From: Branchiostoma floridae
Taxonomy: Eukaryota; Chordata; Leptocardii; Amphioxiformes; Branchiostomatidae
DNA length: 64,000 nt
Assembly (NCBI RefSeq): GCF_000003815.2
Contig: NC_049986.1
Span: 16,171,172-16,235,171, forward strand
Reading direction: 5' to 3'
Shown: one piece after another, positions 55,818-64,000 of the stretch
How positions within the stretch are numbered: the stretch's first letter is position 1
Layout: every line of letters begins with the position of its first letter
The notes under the pieces: model-generated
Seen by the model: only the letters and a program-made list of their open reading frames with translations
Database searches by the model: none
What the model was told of the DNA's origin: nothing
Position numbers and translations under genes: made by a program

Positions 55818-58706
55818 CTGGGGTAGGAATGGAGAAAAATTCTTGTACAAAGATTTGGAAAATCAGTCATAGAAGCATCATTAAAACAAACCTAAGGCTA
55901 AAGCATCCACAAATAGAGAATTATGAACATTCTAAACATACAACAAATGTTCAACTTCAACAAGTATAGAATTGAAAAGTGTTCACTGGACAGTTAATCT
56001 AAATTTCAGCTGTGTAGAATCAAAGATTTCACTGAAGTTTGAACAGCATGTATAAACAAGTCCAGAGGTTGCTTTCACTTACTAAGTAACTACATTTAGT
56101 ATACATACCTATCATCTGGATCTCTGCAAAGGTGAGCTGGCAGAAGTAGATCTTGAAGACTTTCAACTTGGGAAGGAAGGCTACAAGGTCAACAACATCC
56201 TTTCCGAGGCCACTCAGGTCGTTTCCTGACAGGAACAGTTCTTCAAGGTTCCTCAGTTCCTTGATGGCAGGAATGAGTTGTTTCATATCTTCTGGGCCGA
56301 GGTCATTCCAAGAAATGACCAGTTTCTTCAACGATCTCAAGAGGGGTAGCTGCCGGGCGAGGAGAGCGGGTGCCTTGGCCAAGTTGTCTTCGGACGTCTT
56401 CATGATTCTTCTGTACTTGAACCGTAGCTCAAGCCTCCTGGGGATTTTGCAGGTTGGAAGGTGTCTACCCAGCCGTGACTGACGCAGATTCAACTCGGTC
56501 AGGCCTGACAATTTGCGCAGCTCGTCAAGAGTCGAAGCCAGGAGATAGTTTTGGGTGTTAACGAGACGAAGGTGCTCCATCTTCTTCACCTTCTCCCTAT
56601 CTTCAGCTATCATGTGAGACAGCACGCCATACACCCTGGGACTGGCGCCCGAGAATTGGATTGTATCTCTCAGAAACACCTGCTTGGCAAACTGAGCAGT
56701 GAGGCCGCTTTCATGACAGCAGAGGAGATACAACTCGATGTAGCTCTGATACGTCAGCAGCACCGGGGGGTAGTCGTTCCACTGGCCTGCGAACTGTGTC
56801 AAGTCTTCTGCACTTGCAAAGTCCTCCAGCTTGATGTCCTTGTTCCAGTCTTTCTTGGACTTTCCAGTTTCAAAGAAGTTGTAGAACTCTTTCTCCACAA
56901 GTTGTACATCAGGTGTGTTGTGGATCTCAAGCAGATAGTGTAGGACAAACTTTGCTTTCTCTTCCAACTTTCCACACATGAAGACGAGAAGTTCGCCAAG
57001 TGCCTGGATCTTCCTGGCTGTTGGGAAGTAGTGTTGCAACATTTCCCCCTTAGTGGCCTCTTCTGTTGACAACCTGTCTGTCAGGTACTGGGCAGCAAAG
57101 TACTCTTGCATAGTCTTGTGAGAAAATGAGTACTGGACAATGGGATTTGTTCTGGATGGGCTTTTCTGCTCCTTCAACAAGCCTAACTGTACCAGAATCA
57201 TGAAGTGTTCTCCACAGGACCTTTTCACAGCTTCCTGGTCAAACACAGTGACTCCATTTTCCTTCAACAGGTATTCAAAGGCCAGTTTTTCCAGTGCATA
57301 GGTAAGTGCGTTTATGTCTTCTACACGAACAGGGTTCTTGTCCTTTGCAAGATAACGTCGCACAAGGCAGGTCACCACCTGGTTGTAGAGAAGGCTGATT
57401 TTGTCGCTGCGTATCACATCTTTGTCGTCTTCCCACAGCAAGCAGACTTGGAGGAGAAGGACAGGTACTGAGAAGACTCCTGTACTCAGGAGGGTTGGGC
57501 CAATCTTCTTAAGCAGTGCTTCCCCTTCAGATGGCTGTCTTCCAAAAAACTTCATGATGAAGCTCTTGGCGTTGTCGGGACTGAAGCCCAAGATCTCGAC
57601 TCTGGCGTCTGGCTTCATCTTTGCGATGACATCAGAGGTGAACGTTGTTCTTGTGGTGACGAGGACGGAGGCGTGGGGAAACAGTCGGCCTGTCAGCAGC
57701 TTCATGATGTCATGGTCTTCTTCTGCGTGCCACTGAAGTTCATCGTAGCCATCCAAGATGATCAAGACTTTGTCTCCCTTGTCTCGTAGATGGTTGGCCA
57801 GGACTTGTTTCATGTACACGTCACTTTCAGCTACCAGCTGGTCAAAGATGCAATCCACAAGAGACTGTGCCCTCTTAACTTTGCTCAAGGCGATAGCAAA
57901 CACAAGGTCATAGCGCTGTAGGACTTCTACATCCTGTTTGTTCCACTCAGTCAATAGTTTGGCAACAAAAGTGGTCTTTCCAATGCCAGGGGTCCCCCAT
58001 AGCAGGATTCTTACAGGCCTTTCCAATGAGCAGCTGGGATTGAATGTTGGATTGAAAATGTCTGAAATGGATTCTAATGGTTGTCGATCAAACGCTTGGC
58101 GCCGTGTATTGTACCGAATTATGTCTGTCGTGGTAAAGGTTTCTTCCACATCCAAGATGAACTCTTCGTTGTATGCAACAGGATTCTGCCTGCTTATTTG
58201 GAGTCGGTAGTATTGGCTGATTTCCTCACGATACTGCTCCACGGGAAATGGACTGGGCAAATCTGTAATAAAACACCAGGATAAATGTCAAGACAAGGAC
58301 AATTGGTTGACTGACAATGTCATGGTAGGGGAGGTCTCCCTTTTGTCACTCTTGTAGAGGGTGTTGGTTTGTTAGTTCAGAATAACCTACCCCATACTCA
58401 AAGGTATGCAAAAGGAATGATCAATTCTCTCCTGACAGTGCTATTATCGACAGTCATCTCAATTTTTTGTAATAAAATCCTCAAAATATACAAAAGAGCC
58501 CAGCCAATACCCTGGCTACCTGCATGTTTTGTGAAATTCCAGATCGGATGATTGAATATGGGACTATACAAGTTTTACATTAAACTGAATTAAATCNNNN
58601 NNNNNNNNNNNNNNNNNNNNNNNNNNNNNNNNNNNNNNNNNNNNNNNNNNNNNNNNNNNNNNNNNNNNNNNNNNNNNNNNNNNNNNNNNNNNNNNNCTTC
58701 TGCCAT
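55639..58706 (-). CDS. NACHT-C: NACHT-LRR protein, N-terminus interrupted by assembly gap
   Basis: Exons 56109-58262 and 55639-55817 are certain; a start exon (ATG at 58706) runs into the gap. Paralogue of NACHT-A/B. Visible order: LPSPFPVEQYREEISQYY, FISNA-like VAYNEEFILDVEETFTT, Walker A GTPGIGKTT, Walker B LIILDGYDE, sensor-1 VTTRTT, SFSHKTMQEYFAAQYL, LRRs (LTELNLRQSRLG; LEELFLSGNDLSGLG), last exon. More diverged from A and B than they are from each other; the 2154-nt NACHT exon has the same phase 1 borders. Whether it carries the GD-rich motif exon cannot be seen: none lies between 58263 and 58596, so it would have to be in the gap. Confidence 0.9.
56109..58262 (-). CDS. NACHT-C NACHT and LRR exon
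   Basis: Acceptor TTATTACAG, donor ATAG/GTATGT, 717 codons plus 3 nt in split codons. First residues are [D]LPSPFPVEQY, the D being completed from the previous exon as in A and B. An internal start is not needed. Confidence 0.94.
58597..58696. other. Assembly gap (100 N)
   Basis: Exactly 100 N, a placeholder of unknown real size. It lies between the apparent start and the NACHT exon of NACHT-C. Confidence 0.98.
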
Positions 58707-58726
58707 CTTGATGTCTTCTTAATCTC
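58697..58726 (-). CDS. Putative NACHT-C start exon, cut by gap
   Basis: A T-rich tract and acceptor TTTCTGAG precede gagattaagaagacatcaag and ATGGCAGAAG, after which the N run begins. Only M-A-E is visible. Inferred from position and splice context. Confidence 0.4.
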
Positions 58727-58976
58727 CTCAGAAAGAAGTTTAACAAAAAAAACCGTAATGTTATCACACTGCTGAAAGTGTGCTGGTAGCCTTACAATAT
58801 ACCAGTGTTTTGTTCCCCCCTCTCAAGTTCAAGCTGAAACCCCTGTGAATTTTTTCACTAATAACTCAACTAGCAAGTAGAGACGTTATCAAACTAGTCT
58901 ACAACAAGCAAAATTTCCCCCTGAAGATTGCAAACAAAAGAAGGTAAGCAAGTCACCACAGCATCAAGCATGAGTG

Positions 58977-59016
58977 TATTTTTGACTACATGTAACGTTA
59001 CATGTAGTCAAAAATA
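58977..59016. repeat. 40-bp perfect palindrome
   Basis: 20-nt arms (TATTTTTGACTACATGTAAC and its exact complement) with no loop. It ends 16 bp before the MITE at 59033. Confidence 0.9.
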
Positions 59017-59032
59017 ACGCTAGTTCACCTTT

Positions 59033-59185
59033 ATCCGCAGGGTAACCTATATTCGTTATCAGGTCGACGGACGGAGGTTTCAAGTTGTAATATGTTCAAA
59101 CTAGTGTAGTTTGAAACTATTGTCCGTCGACTTGATATCTCTAAATACCCGTTTTTTTTAAAGCGACGGATATTTGTTACCCCTT
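59033..59185. mobile_element. MITE, second copy of the 45661 family
   Basis: Left end GTTCACCTTTATCCGCAGGG, interior gtttgaaactattgtc and ttgatatct, then cgacggatatttgttacccc; the right terminus has lost the GTGAAC end seen in the other copy. Confidence 0.7.
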
Positions 59186-59497
59186 TCTTTCTTACAATGT
59201 GCCAATGAAAATTGTATCATGATTGAATATAATTAATTCCCAAGTACTAAAAAAGAATCACATGCCAACGTCATACTATCTAACGATGCTCTTTGTAACT
59301 ATGAAAAGCAGACCAGTAAGAAAATTCGTTAAAAAGTCCTTGTCTCGTGTACATTGCATGTCTGTATTCCTAGACCGTTTGTGGTTGTTAGTATAAACCG
59401 TTTGTGGTTTTTAGGCATACCCGCTTCCGGATCTTCGGGTTATGTGGCCTACAATATGACCAAAGTATCGTTAAGTACTTCCAGTGTCAACCCTTAC

Positions 59498-59605
59498 CTT
59501 TCTTGGTGTGCTCCGAGATGACTGGTGCTGATCGAAATACACAATATGCCACAAACTGGAGCTTGATTTCGCGTCAAGTTGTGGCGCGAAAAACAGTTAC
59601 TGTTA
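59498..59605 (-). other. Putative 5' non-coding exon of NACHT-C
   Basis: Donor AAGAAAG/GTAAGG at 59497 after a stretch without ATG, directly downstream of the ETS box. The 5' limit is guessed. Confidence 0.4.
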
Positions 59606-59609
59606 CTTT

Positions 59610-59619
59610 ACTTCCGGGT
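59610..59619 (-). promoter_or_regulatory. ETS-type box ACCCGGAAGT, NACHT-C promoter
   Basis: Reads ATACCCGGAAGTAAAG on the minus strand, the third occurrence of this 10-mer at the presumed promoter of a NACHT gene in the window. Confidence 0.5.
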
Positions 59620-61073
59620 ATGTCAGGTACACATAATTCCCCAAAATTCGACACAGTTGGACAAATCAGTGGTCTGTCCTTTGGTCAAAAACATCAGAAA
59701 AGTCCTTCAGTTTCCTGGATTCTATTGTTCAACCGCAATAACGACACACACTTCCCTTTCTAGCAGCATTTTCATCAGTGGGTTTTCCCCGCAGCTCGGT
59801 ATTCCCCACTTCTCATCACTCGGGGTCATTCAGGGGTCATCGTCATCGTCGGGGTCAAAGGTGAAGTTTTCAAAAACATCCTAAAATAGAAAAATGGTAA
59901 GATGTTCCTAATCTAACTTGACTTCTAGTTCAAAATTGATACCCTAACTATTTCTCAATTGCAACTTTCACTGTTTCACAGTGATATTAAAATACAAACG
60001 GTCACGGTTTGTGGGCGATTCCATTTCATAGATGGGGACGGATGTGTTTGTTGTCCCTTACTTGGCTTGGGAGGTGCACGGATCGAGGAGTGGCTGATAC
60101 CAATCGAAAATAGAAACTAAAAAAGTTTGGAAAATCACAGTTTATACATTTTGTGCAGACAGCTTGGTTTCCAAAGCTTTTGTAGGAAATGCAGACATAT
60201 TACGGAGACGGGAAAGGTGAATAAAAGAATCCAACAGGTGGTCAATGTGTTGAGGAGCGGTTGGTTCAAACAAGACGGTTTTCTTCACGGAATGTTGATG
60301 GAAATAAAGACAGACGTATTTGTACATCTCTCTAACTACACGCCGGTGTAGTACTGGACTTGCTATATGTGTTCCCTGTTCCTCAACATATTTCCGAAAT
60401 TGATAAAATGTCTCGGGCCATGTTTTACTGCCACAAAAATCAAGTAAACGGTGTTAAGAGACAGCATTAGAAAGTTCTGCCGAAGACATGACAGCCTAAA
60501 CTCGTGTATAAACTGTTTTTACTGCATCATATCATATCATATCATATCATATCATATCATATCATATCATATCATATCATATCATATCATATCATATCAT
60601 ATCATATATCATATCATATCACATCATATCACATCATATCTTAAGATATAATGTTACCATCTATCATTAGTTCGCGTTCTTTTGGTCCTTTTGTAGGTCT
60701 TACCAAAACGTGCCTATCGGAACCAATCTTTGTATTAAACGTTCACGTGTGTGTGTGACACGAACACATAGTACCTAAAAAATAACCGTTTTCATGTTTG
60801 ACGCATTTATTATCAACACACCTCCTCACTGAATCTTGAATGATTACTACGGGCTTGTTTAGTAGATTTGGGCACAAGTAAATGCTTTTTTTTTTATTAA
60901 CATCACATGCTTACTCTATGGTAATATTTGCCATGGAGGAATAAAACACAATGCCTTCTTATCACGTTTACAAATTCAGAGTAACTAATTCAAAGTTCCT
61001 TGTTGACTCTACGACCATGGTTGTGAAGGTATGTGCATGTGTAATATGTACTTTGGTACTTATTTAGACATCC
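59620..61073. other. Intergenic region between NACHT-C and the receptor kinase
   Basis: Contains a possible orphan terminal exon (59830-59880, minus) and an ATATC pentanucleotide array (60526-60641). Otherwise no supported gene. The kinase promoter must lie in the right part; no TATA box stands out. Confidence 0.5.
60526..60641. repeat. ATATC pentanucleotide microsatellite
   Basis: More than 20 tandem copies of ATATC/CATAT, pure in the centre and degenerating to CACAT at the right. Confidence 0.97.
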
Positions 61074-61151
61074 ATGTGTATAAGTGTCCACGCACGTAAG
61101 GAAATAAAGCGCATTTCCAATCGAGGCACTGGTGCGAGCGCAACTGGAAAC

Positions 61152-63965
61152 ATGGTGGCAAAACTAATGGAATTACTTTTTCTAACAGACTGTCTTTTCC
61201 TGTTTTTCTGTGGTGCTGCCTCTACAACTAGTCTGGAGTTCCAGAAAACTATACCAGAAAACGTCACTGTGGGCGAAGTCATATTCAACCTGTCGCGCTT
61301 GTCGGAGACCAAAACCGATGAAGAGAAAGCGGAACTTCCGTGTACCAAAATGCAGGGAGATCCGGACAACGACTTTATTGTGACGAAGAACTGCACCATC
61401 GTCGTCGCAAAACCCCTGGACTATTCAGAACAGCTGAGATACAAACTGAAAGTTCACAATGGAGTTGACGACATCATTGTCCATATAGATTTGACCGATG
61501 TTGAAGGATATGCTCCTCAAGTGTATAACGAAATGTGTGCAACTCCAGTCAACAGTAAGTCAGAAGAATTCCTCTTTCGTGTGAAGTTGAGCATTGAAGC
61601 TGTACAGATAACGGGCGAGGTTGTCCATTTTACTCTGACTGCTAGCAAGCAAACCAGTGGCTCCTGGGTAAATTCAACACAACCCCCATGGGTGATCCAG
61701 ACAAGCAATAGTGATTGTAACATTCGTATAGTTCGGTACTTTACGGAACCCGATATCATTACAGTATTGAATGGTCTATGGGGTAATTACGTTCGTCAGT
61801 TAACATGCACAGGGGAGTCCAAACAACCCAGCATTTCCGTCACCATACTAAATATGAAACATGAGTCGGAGTATGGACTTGCTGAACTAAGGAAGGTTGT
61901 TCCTAGATCCGTCATGGAAAATGAAGATTACAACTACTTCGTATGGATGGAATTCGGCTCATTGTCTTCAAACGAAATACAGTCGTACACATGCGAAGTC
62001 CCACCGATTAAGGACCCGTTCAGTGTGTATTGGTCTTTGATCAAAGGCATCGAATACGTGGATATAGAGGTGCATCCAGTAGGCTGCCCGGATGGGAAAT
62101 ACGGCTTGCTCTGCGATAAAAACTGCACCTGTAAGAACGGCGCCCGTTGCCACGGGTTTAACGGTGCCTGCAAATGTCCGCCCGGCTGGAAAGGCACAGC
62201 TTGTGACACTCCTAAGAAGGAGGTGTCTGTCACCACGACACCTAGCGACCCTAGAGAGATCTACACCTCCGCCAACGTCACGTTTCACTGCAAGGCGTAC
62301 AACGTTGACGTCGAATCTGTGTCTCTGAAATTCCCGAATGGATCCGAGAAATCGGTGAGTGGAGAAAAAGTCTTGACAGCGGCGATCTCAAACATACAAG
62401 CTCAAGACAACGGCACTTACACCTGCCTGGTTAAAGATACAGGTGGAGACATCTGGAACGGAACGCTCGAGTTTGAAATCGTGAATTGTCCACCAAATCG
62501 TAAAGGTGCTCAGTGTACTGAAACATGTGATTGCACACAAGGTGCCAGCTGTGACAGGTGGGCTGGTTGTGTCTGTCCACCGGGATGGAAAGGAATCAGG
62601 TGCGAGACACAATGCCCAGCTGGCAAGTACGGTAAAGACTGTAGAAAGAGCTGTAACTGTTTAAACGGTGCGAACTGTAACCATGGCGACGGAAAGTGTA
62701 AGTGCACTGCCGGTTGGTATGGAAGGAATTGCAGCAAACCGTGTTCAAGAGGCAGGTTCGGTTGGGTATGTCAATACGCCTGCACCTGTAAGAACAACGC
62801 TACATGTAACAACGAGGATGGCAGCTGCACATGCGTGTCGCCATGGACGGGACGGAACTGTGACAAATATGAACCGCTGCTCGAAAGTCTGCTATCCACG
62901 GGCTCGGTGGTCTTACTTTTTGCTATAGTGATGGCGATACTCTACAAAACGCAGATCCTGGCTTGCTCTGCGCCCGACACGAGTGAAGAGGACAAGATAC
63001 TTTTCGAGCTGAGGAGAATGGAGCAGGATCTAGCGCAGAGTCTACAGCCGGGCTGGCTGAGACGTTGGGAGAAGAAGAGCGGCCACCTTACCCCAGGTCC
63101 ACTGATAGGGGAAGGGATGTTTGGGCAAGTCAGAAGGGCAAAATTGCGCACACCTGAGGGAGAGCTCGACGTTGCCGCCAAGACAGTTCGCGTGGAGGAT
63201 TCGCAGTCATACCGAGACTTCTACAGAGAAGCAGCTATATTAGTGGCTGTTCACGAACAAAATGGCAATGTTCGCGCGTCCAACATCGTTCGACTTTTGG
63301 GGCTCATCGCCAAGTCTAGAGAGAAGTACATCCTCCTAGAGTATGCTCCAAAAGGCGATCTGCTAGGTTTTCTGAGATCAGTGAAGAACAGAGACGGCGA
63401 AGTCCTACACGGAAACCTTCTTAAGTACGCTGTCCACATATCACGAGCTCTTCAAGAGCTGGAACGCCTGAAAATCGTTCATCGTGACGTGGCCGCTCGG
63501 AACGTCCTGATCATTGCCGACAACGTGGCCAAGTTGACTGACTTCGGACTGGCCAGAGATGTCTACGCCACCACTCAGTACGTCAAAACGAACAATCATG
63601 GCGTTGAGGAATTCCTCCCGCTGAAGTGGATGGCGCTGGAGTCCATAGAAACCGGCGAGTACACCTGTGAGAGTGACGTCTGGTCCTTCGGCGTGCTACT
63701 GTGGGAGATCGCCACGCTGGGAAACGACCCGTGCTTTGACGACAAAGTTCATCTGACATTTCTCCAGATGGTAGGGATTCTGAGGCAAGGAATACGGATG
63801 AAGAGGCCACCGGGATGTCCAGAGGACCTGTACCGACTGATGAGGGCGTGCTGGCGCGACGTTCCAGCTACAAGACCGACACCAGATGGGCTGGAAGAGA
63901 GGCTGTTACAGTTGATGGGGGCACTTTTTCCAGATGAAGCCATTGACATGGAAACTGCTTTCTAG
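61152..63965 (+). CDS. Receptor tyrosine kinase with EGF-Ig-EGF ectodomain, intronless, 937 aa
   Basis: Single-pass receptor tyrosine kinase. Start taken at the ATG at 61152 (aacATGG) because it directly precedes a hydrophobic signal peptide (MELLFLTDCLFLFFCGAAS); the frame opens at an ATG at 61074 after an in-frame TAG. Order: signal (1-24), cadherin-like region (about 32-120), unassigned glycosylated region (121-310), EGF-like (311-353), Ig (about 360-445, Cys...DNGTYTC), three to four EGF-like repeats (445-573), membrane span (about 580-600), kinase (about 645-920). Kinase residues: GEGMFGQV, Lys in VAAKTV (677), HRDVAARN (777), DFGLARD (797), activation loop QYVK, WMALES, DVWSFGVLLWE. All catalytic residues are present. 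The EGF/Ig mix recalls Tie/MEGF-type receptors, but orthology is not claimed. No intron in 2.8 kb. Confidence 0.93.
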   Translation: MVAKLMELLFLTDCLFLFFCGAASTTSLEFQKTIPENVTVGEVIFNLSRLSETKTDEEKAELPCTKMQGDPDNDFIVTKNCTIVVAKPLDYSEQLRYKLKVHNGVDDIIVHIDLTDVEGYAPQVYNEMCATPVNSKSEEFLFRVKLSIEAVQITGEVVHFTLTASKQTSGSWVNSTQPPWVIQTSNSDCNIRIVRYFTEPDIITVLNGLWGNYVRQLTCTGESKQPSISVTILNMKHESEYGLAELRKVVPRSVMENEDYNYFVWMEFGSLSSNEIQSYTCEVPPIKDPFSVYWSLIKGIEYVDIEVHPVGCPDGKYGLLCDKNCTCKNGARCHGFNGACKCPPGWKGTACDTPKKEVSVTTTPSDPREIYTSANVTFHCKAYNVDVESVSLKFPNGSEKSVSGEKVLTAAISNIQAQDNGTYTCLVKDTGGDIWNGTLEFEIVNCPPNRKGAQCTETCDCTQGASCDRWAGCVCPPGWKGIRCETQCPAGKYGKDCRKSCNCLNGANCNHGDGKCKCTAGWYGRNCSKPCSRGRFGWVCQYACTCKNNATCNNEDGSCTCVSPWTGRNCDKYEPLLESLLSTGSVVLLFAIVMAILYKTQILACSAPDTSEEDKILFELRRMEQDLAQSLQPGWLRRWEKKSGHLTPGPLIGEGMFGQVRRAKLRTPEGELDVAAKTVRVEDSQSYRDFYREAAILVAVHEQNGNVRASNIVRLLGLIAKSREKYILLEYAPKGDLLGFLRSVKNRDGEVLHGNLLKYAVHISRALQELERLKIVHRDVAARNVLIIADNVAKLTDFGLARDVYATTQYVKTNNHGVEEFLPLKWMALESIETGEYTCESDVWSFGVLLWEIATLGNDPCFDDKVHLTFLQMVGILRQGIRMKRPPGCPEDLYRLMRACWRDVPATRPTPDGLEERLLQLMGALFPDEAIDMETAF

Positions 63966-64000
63966 ATTATAAAGATAAAGCGATAAATACAGATAATGTA

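Noticed and set aside
60142-60327. 61-codon minus-strand frame as an upstream exon of the 59830 exon
   Set aside because: The only possible donor (CGTAATA) gives the wrong phase for the 59880 acceptor.
60451-60651. 66-codon frame rich in SYHII
   Set aside because: Translation of the ATATC microsatellite.
1-64000. CRISPR arrays, bacterial operons, riboswitches
   Set aside because: The DNA is eukaryotic; no regularly spaced short direct repeats with unique spacers were seen.

Overview
The window is eukaryotic nuclear DNA: long introns, GT-AG exons whose phases join, no operons, many short terminal-inverted-repeat transposons, and two runs of exactly 100 N (assembly gaps). The gene families (a centrosomin/CDK5RAP2-type protein, NACHT-LRR receptors with a FISNA-like pre-NACHT stretch, an EGF-Ig-EGF receptor tyrosine kinase) and the repeat style suggest an invertebrate deuterostome, most likely a cephalochordate (amphioxus). 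That species call is inference.

Region 1 to 39.9 kb, minus strand: the 5' part of one centrosomal coiled-coil gene, the single-copy relative of vertebrate CDK5RAP2 and PDE4DIP (myomegalin). I traced 18 exons that join in phase, about 795 codons, running off the left edge. The CM1 gamma-tubulin-complex-binding motif is split over exons 3 and 4. Exons 1 and 2 (39.3-39.9 kb and 22.4 kb) are placed by phase and readable sequence only. The introns hold a 906-bp TA-flanked element, several MITEs, tandem repeats (including two cases where part of an exon is repeated in the adjacent intron), a 147-bp-period tandem array, and a 4.9-kb decayed DIRS-type retrotransposon with its inverted ends and internal complementary region still legible.

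Region 40 to 60 kb: three paralogous NACHT-LRR genes. NACHT-A (+) is complete, 836 aa. NACHT-B (-) is complete, 985 aa, with an added N-terminal exon starting MGNLLS and a basic patch. NACHT-C (-) is nearly complete, its N-terminus hidden by the second gap. All share exon phases, a single ~2.15-kb NACHT exon and a short last exon of 55-61 residues. A and B share a 126-nt exon carrying two short GD-rich beta-type repeats directly before the NACHT. That places the motif where other NLRs carry their signalling module, and no death-fold, TIR or CARD domain is visible. All three genes have an ACCCGGAAGT (ETS-type) box at the presumed promoter. NACHT-A is head-to-head with the centrosomal gene and convergent with B; B and C are in tandem.

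Region 61 to 64 kb, plus strand: an uninterrupted 2.8-kb reading frame for a complete receptor tyrosine kinase (signal peptide, cadherin-like region, EGF, Ig, EGF repeats, one membrane span, kinase with all catalytic residues). The lack of introns is unusual for this family.
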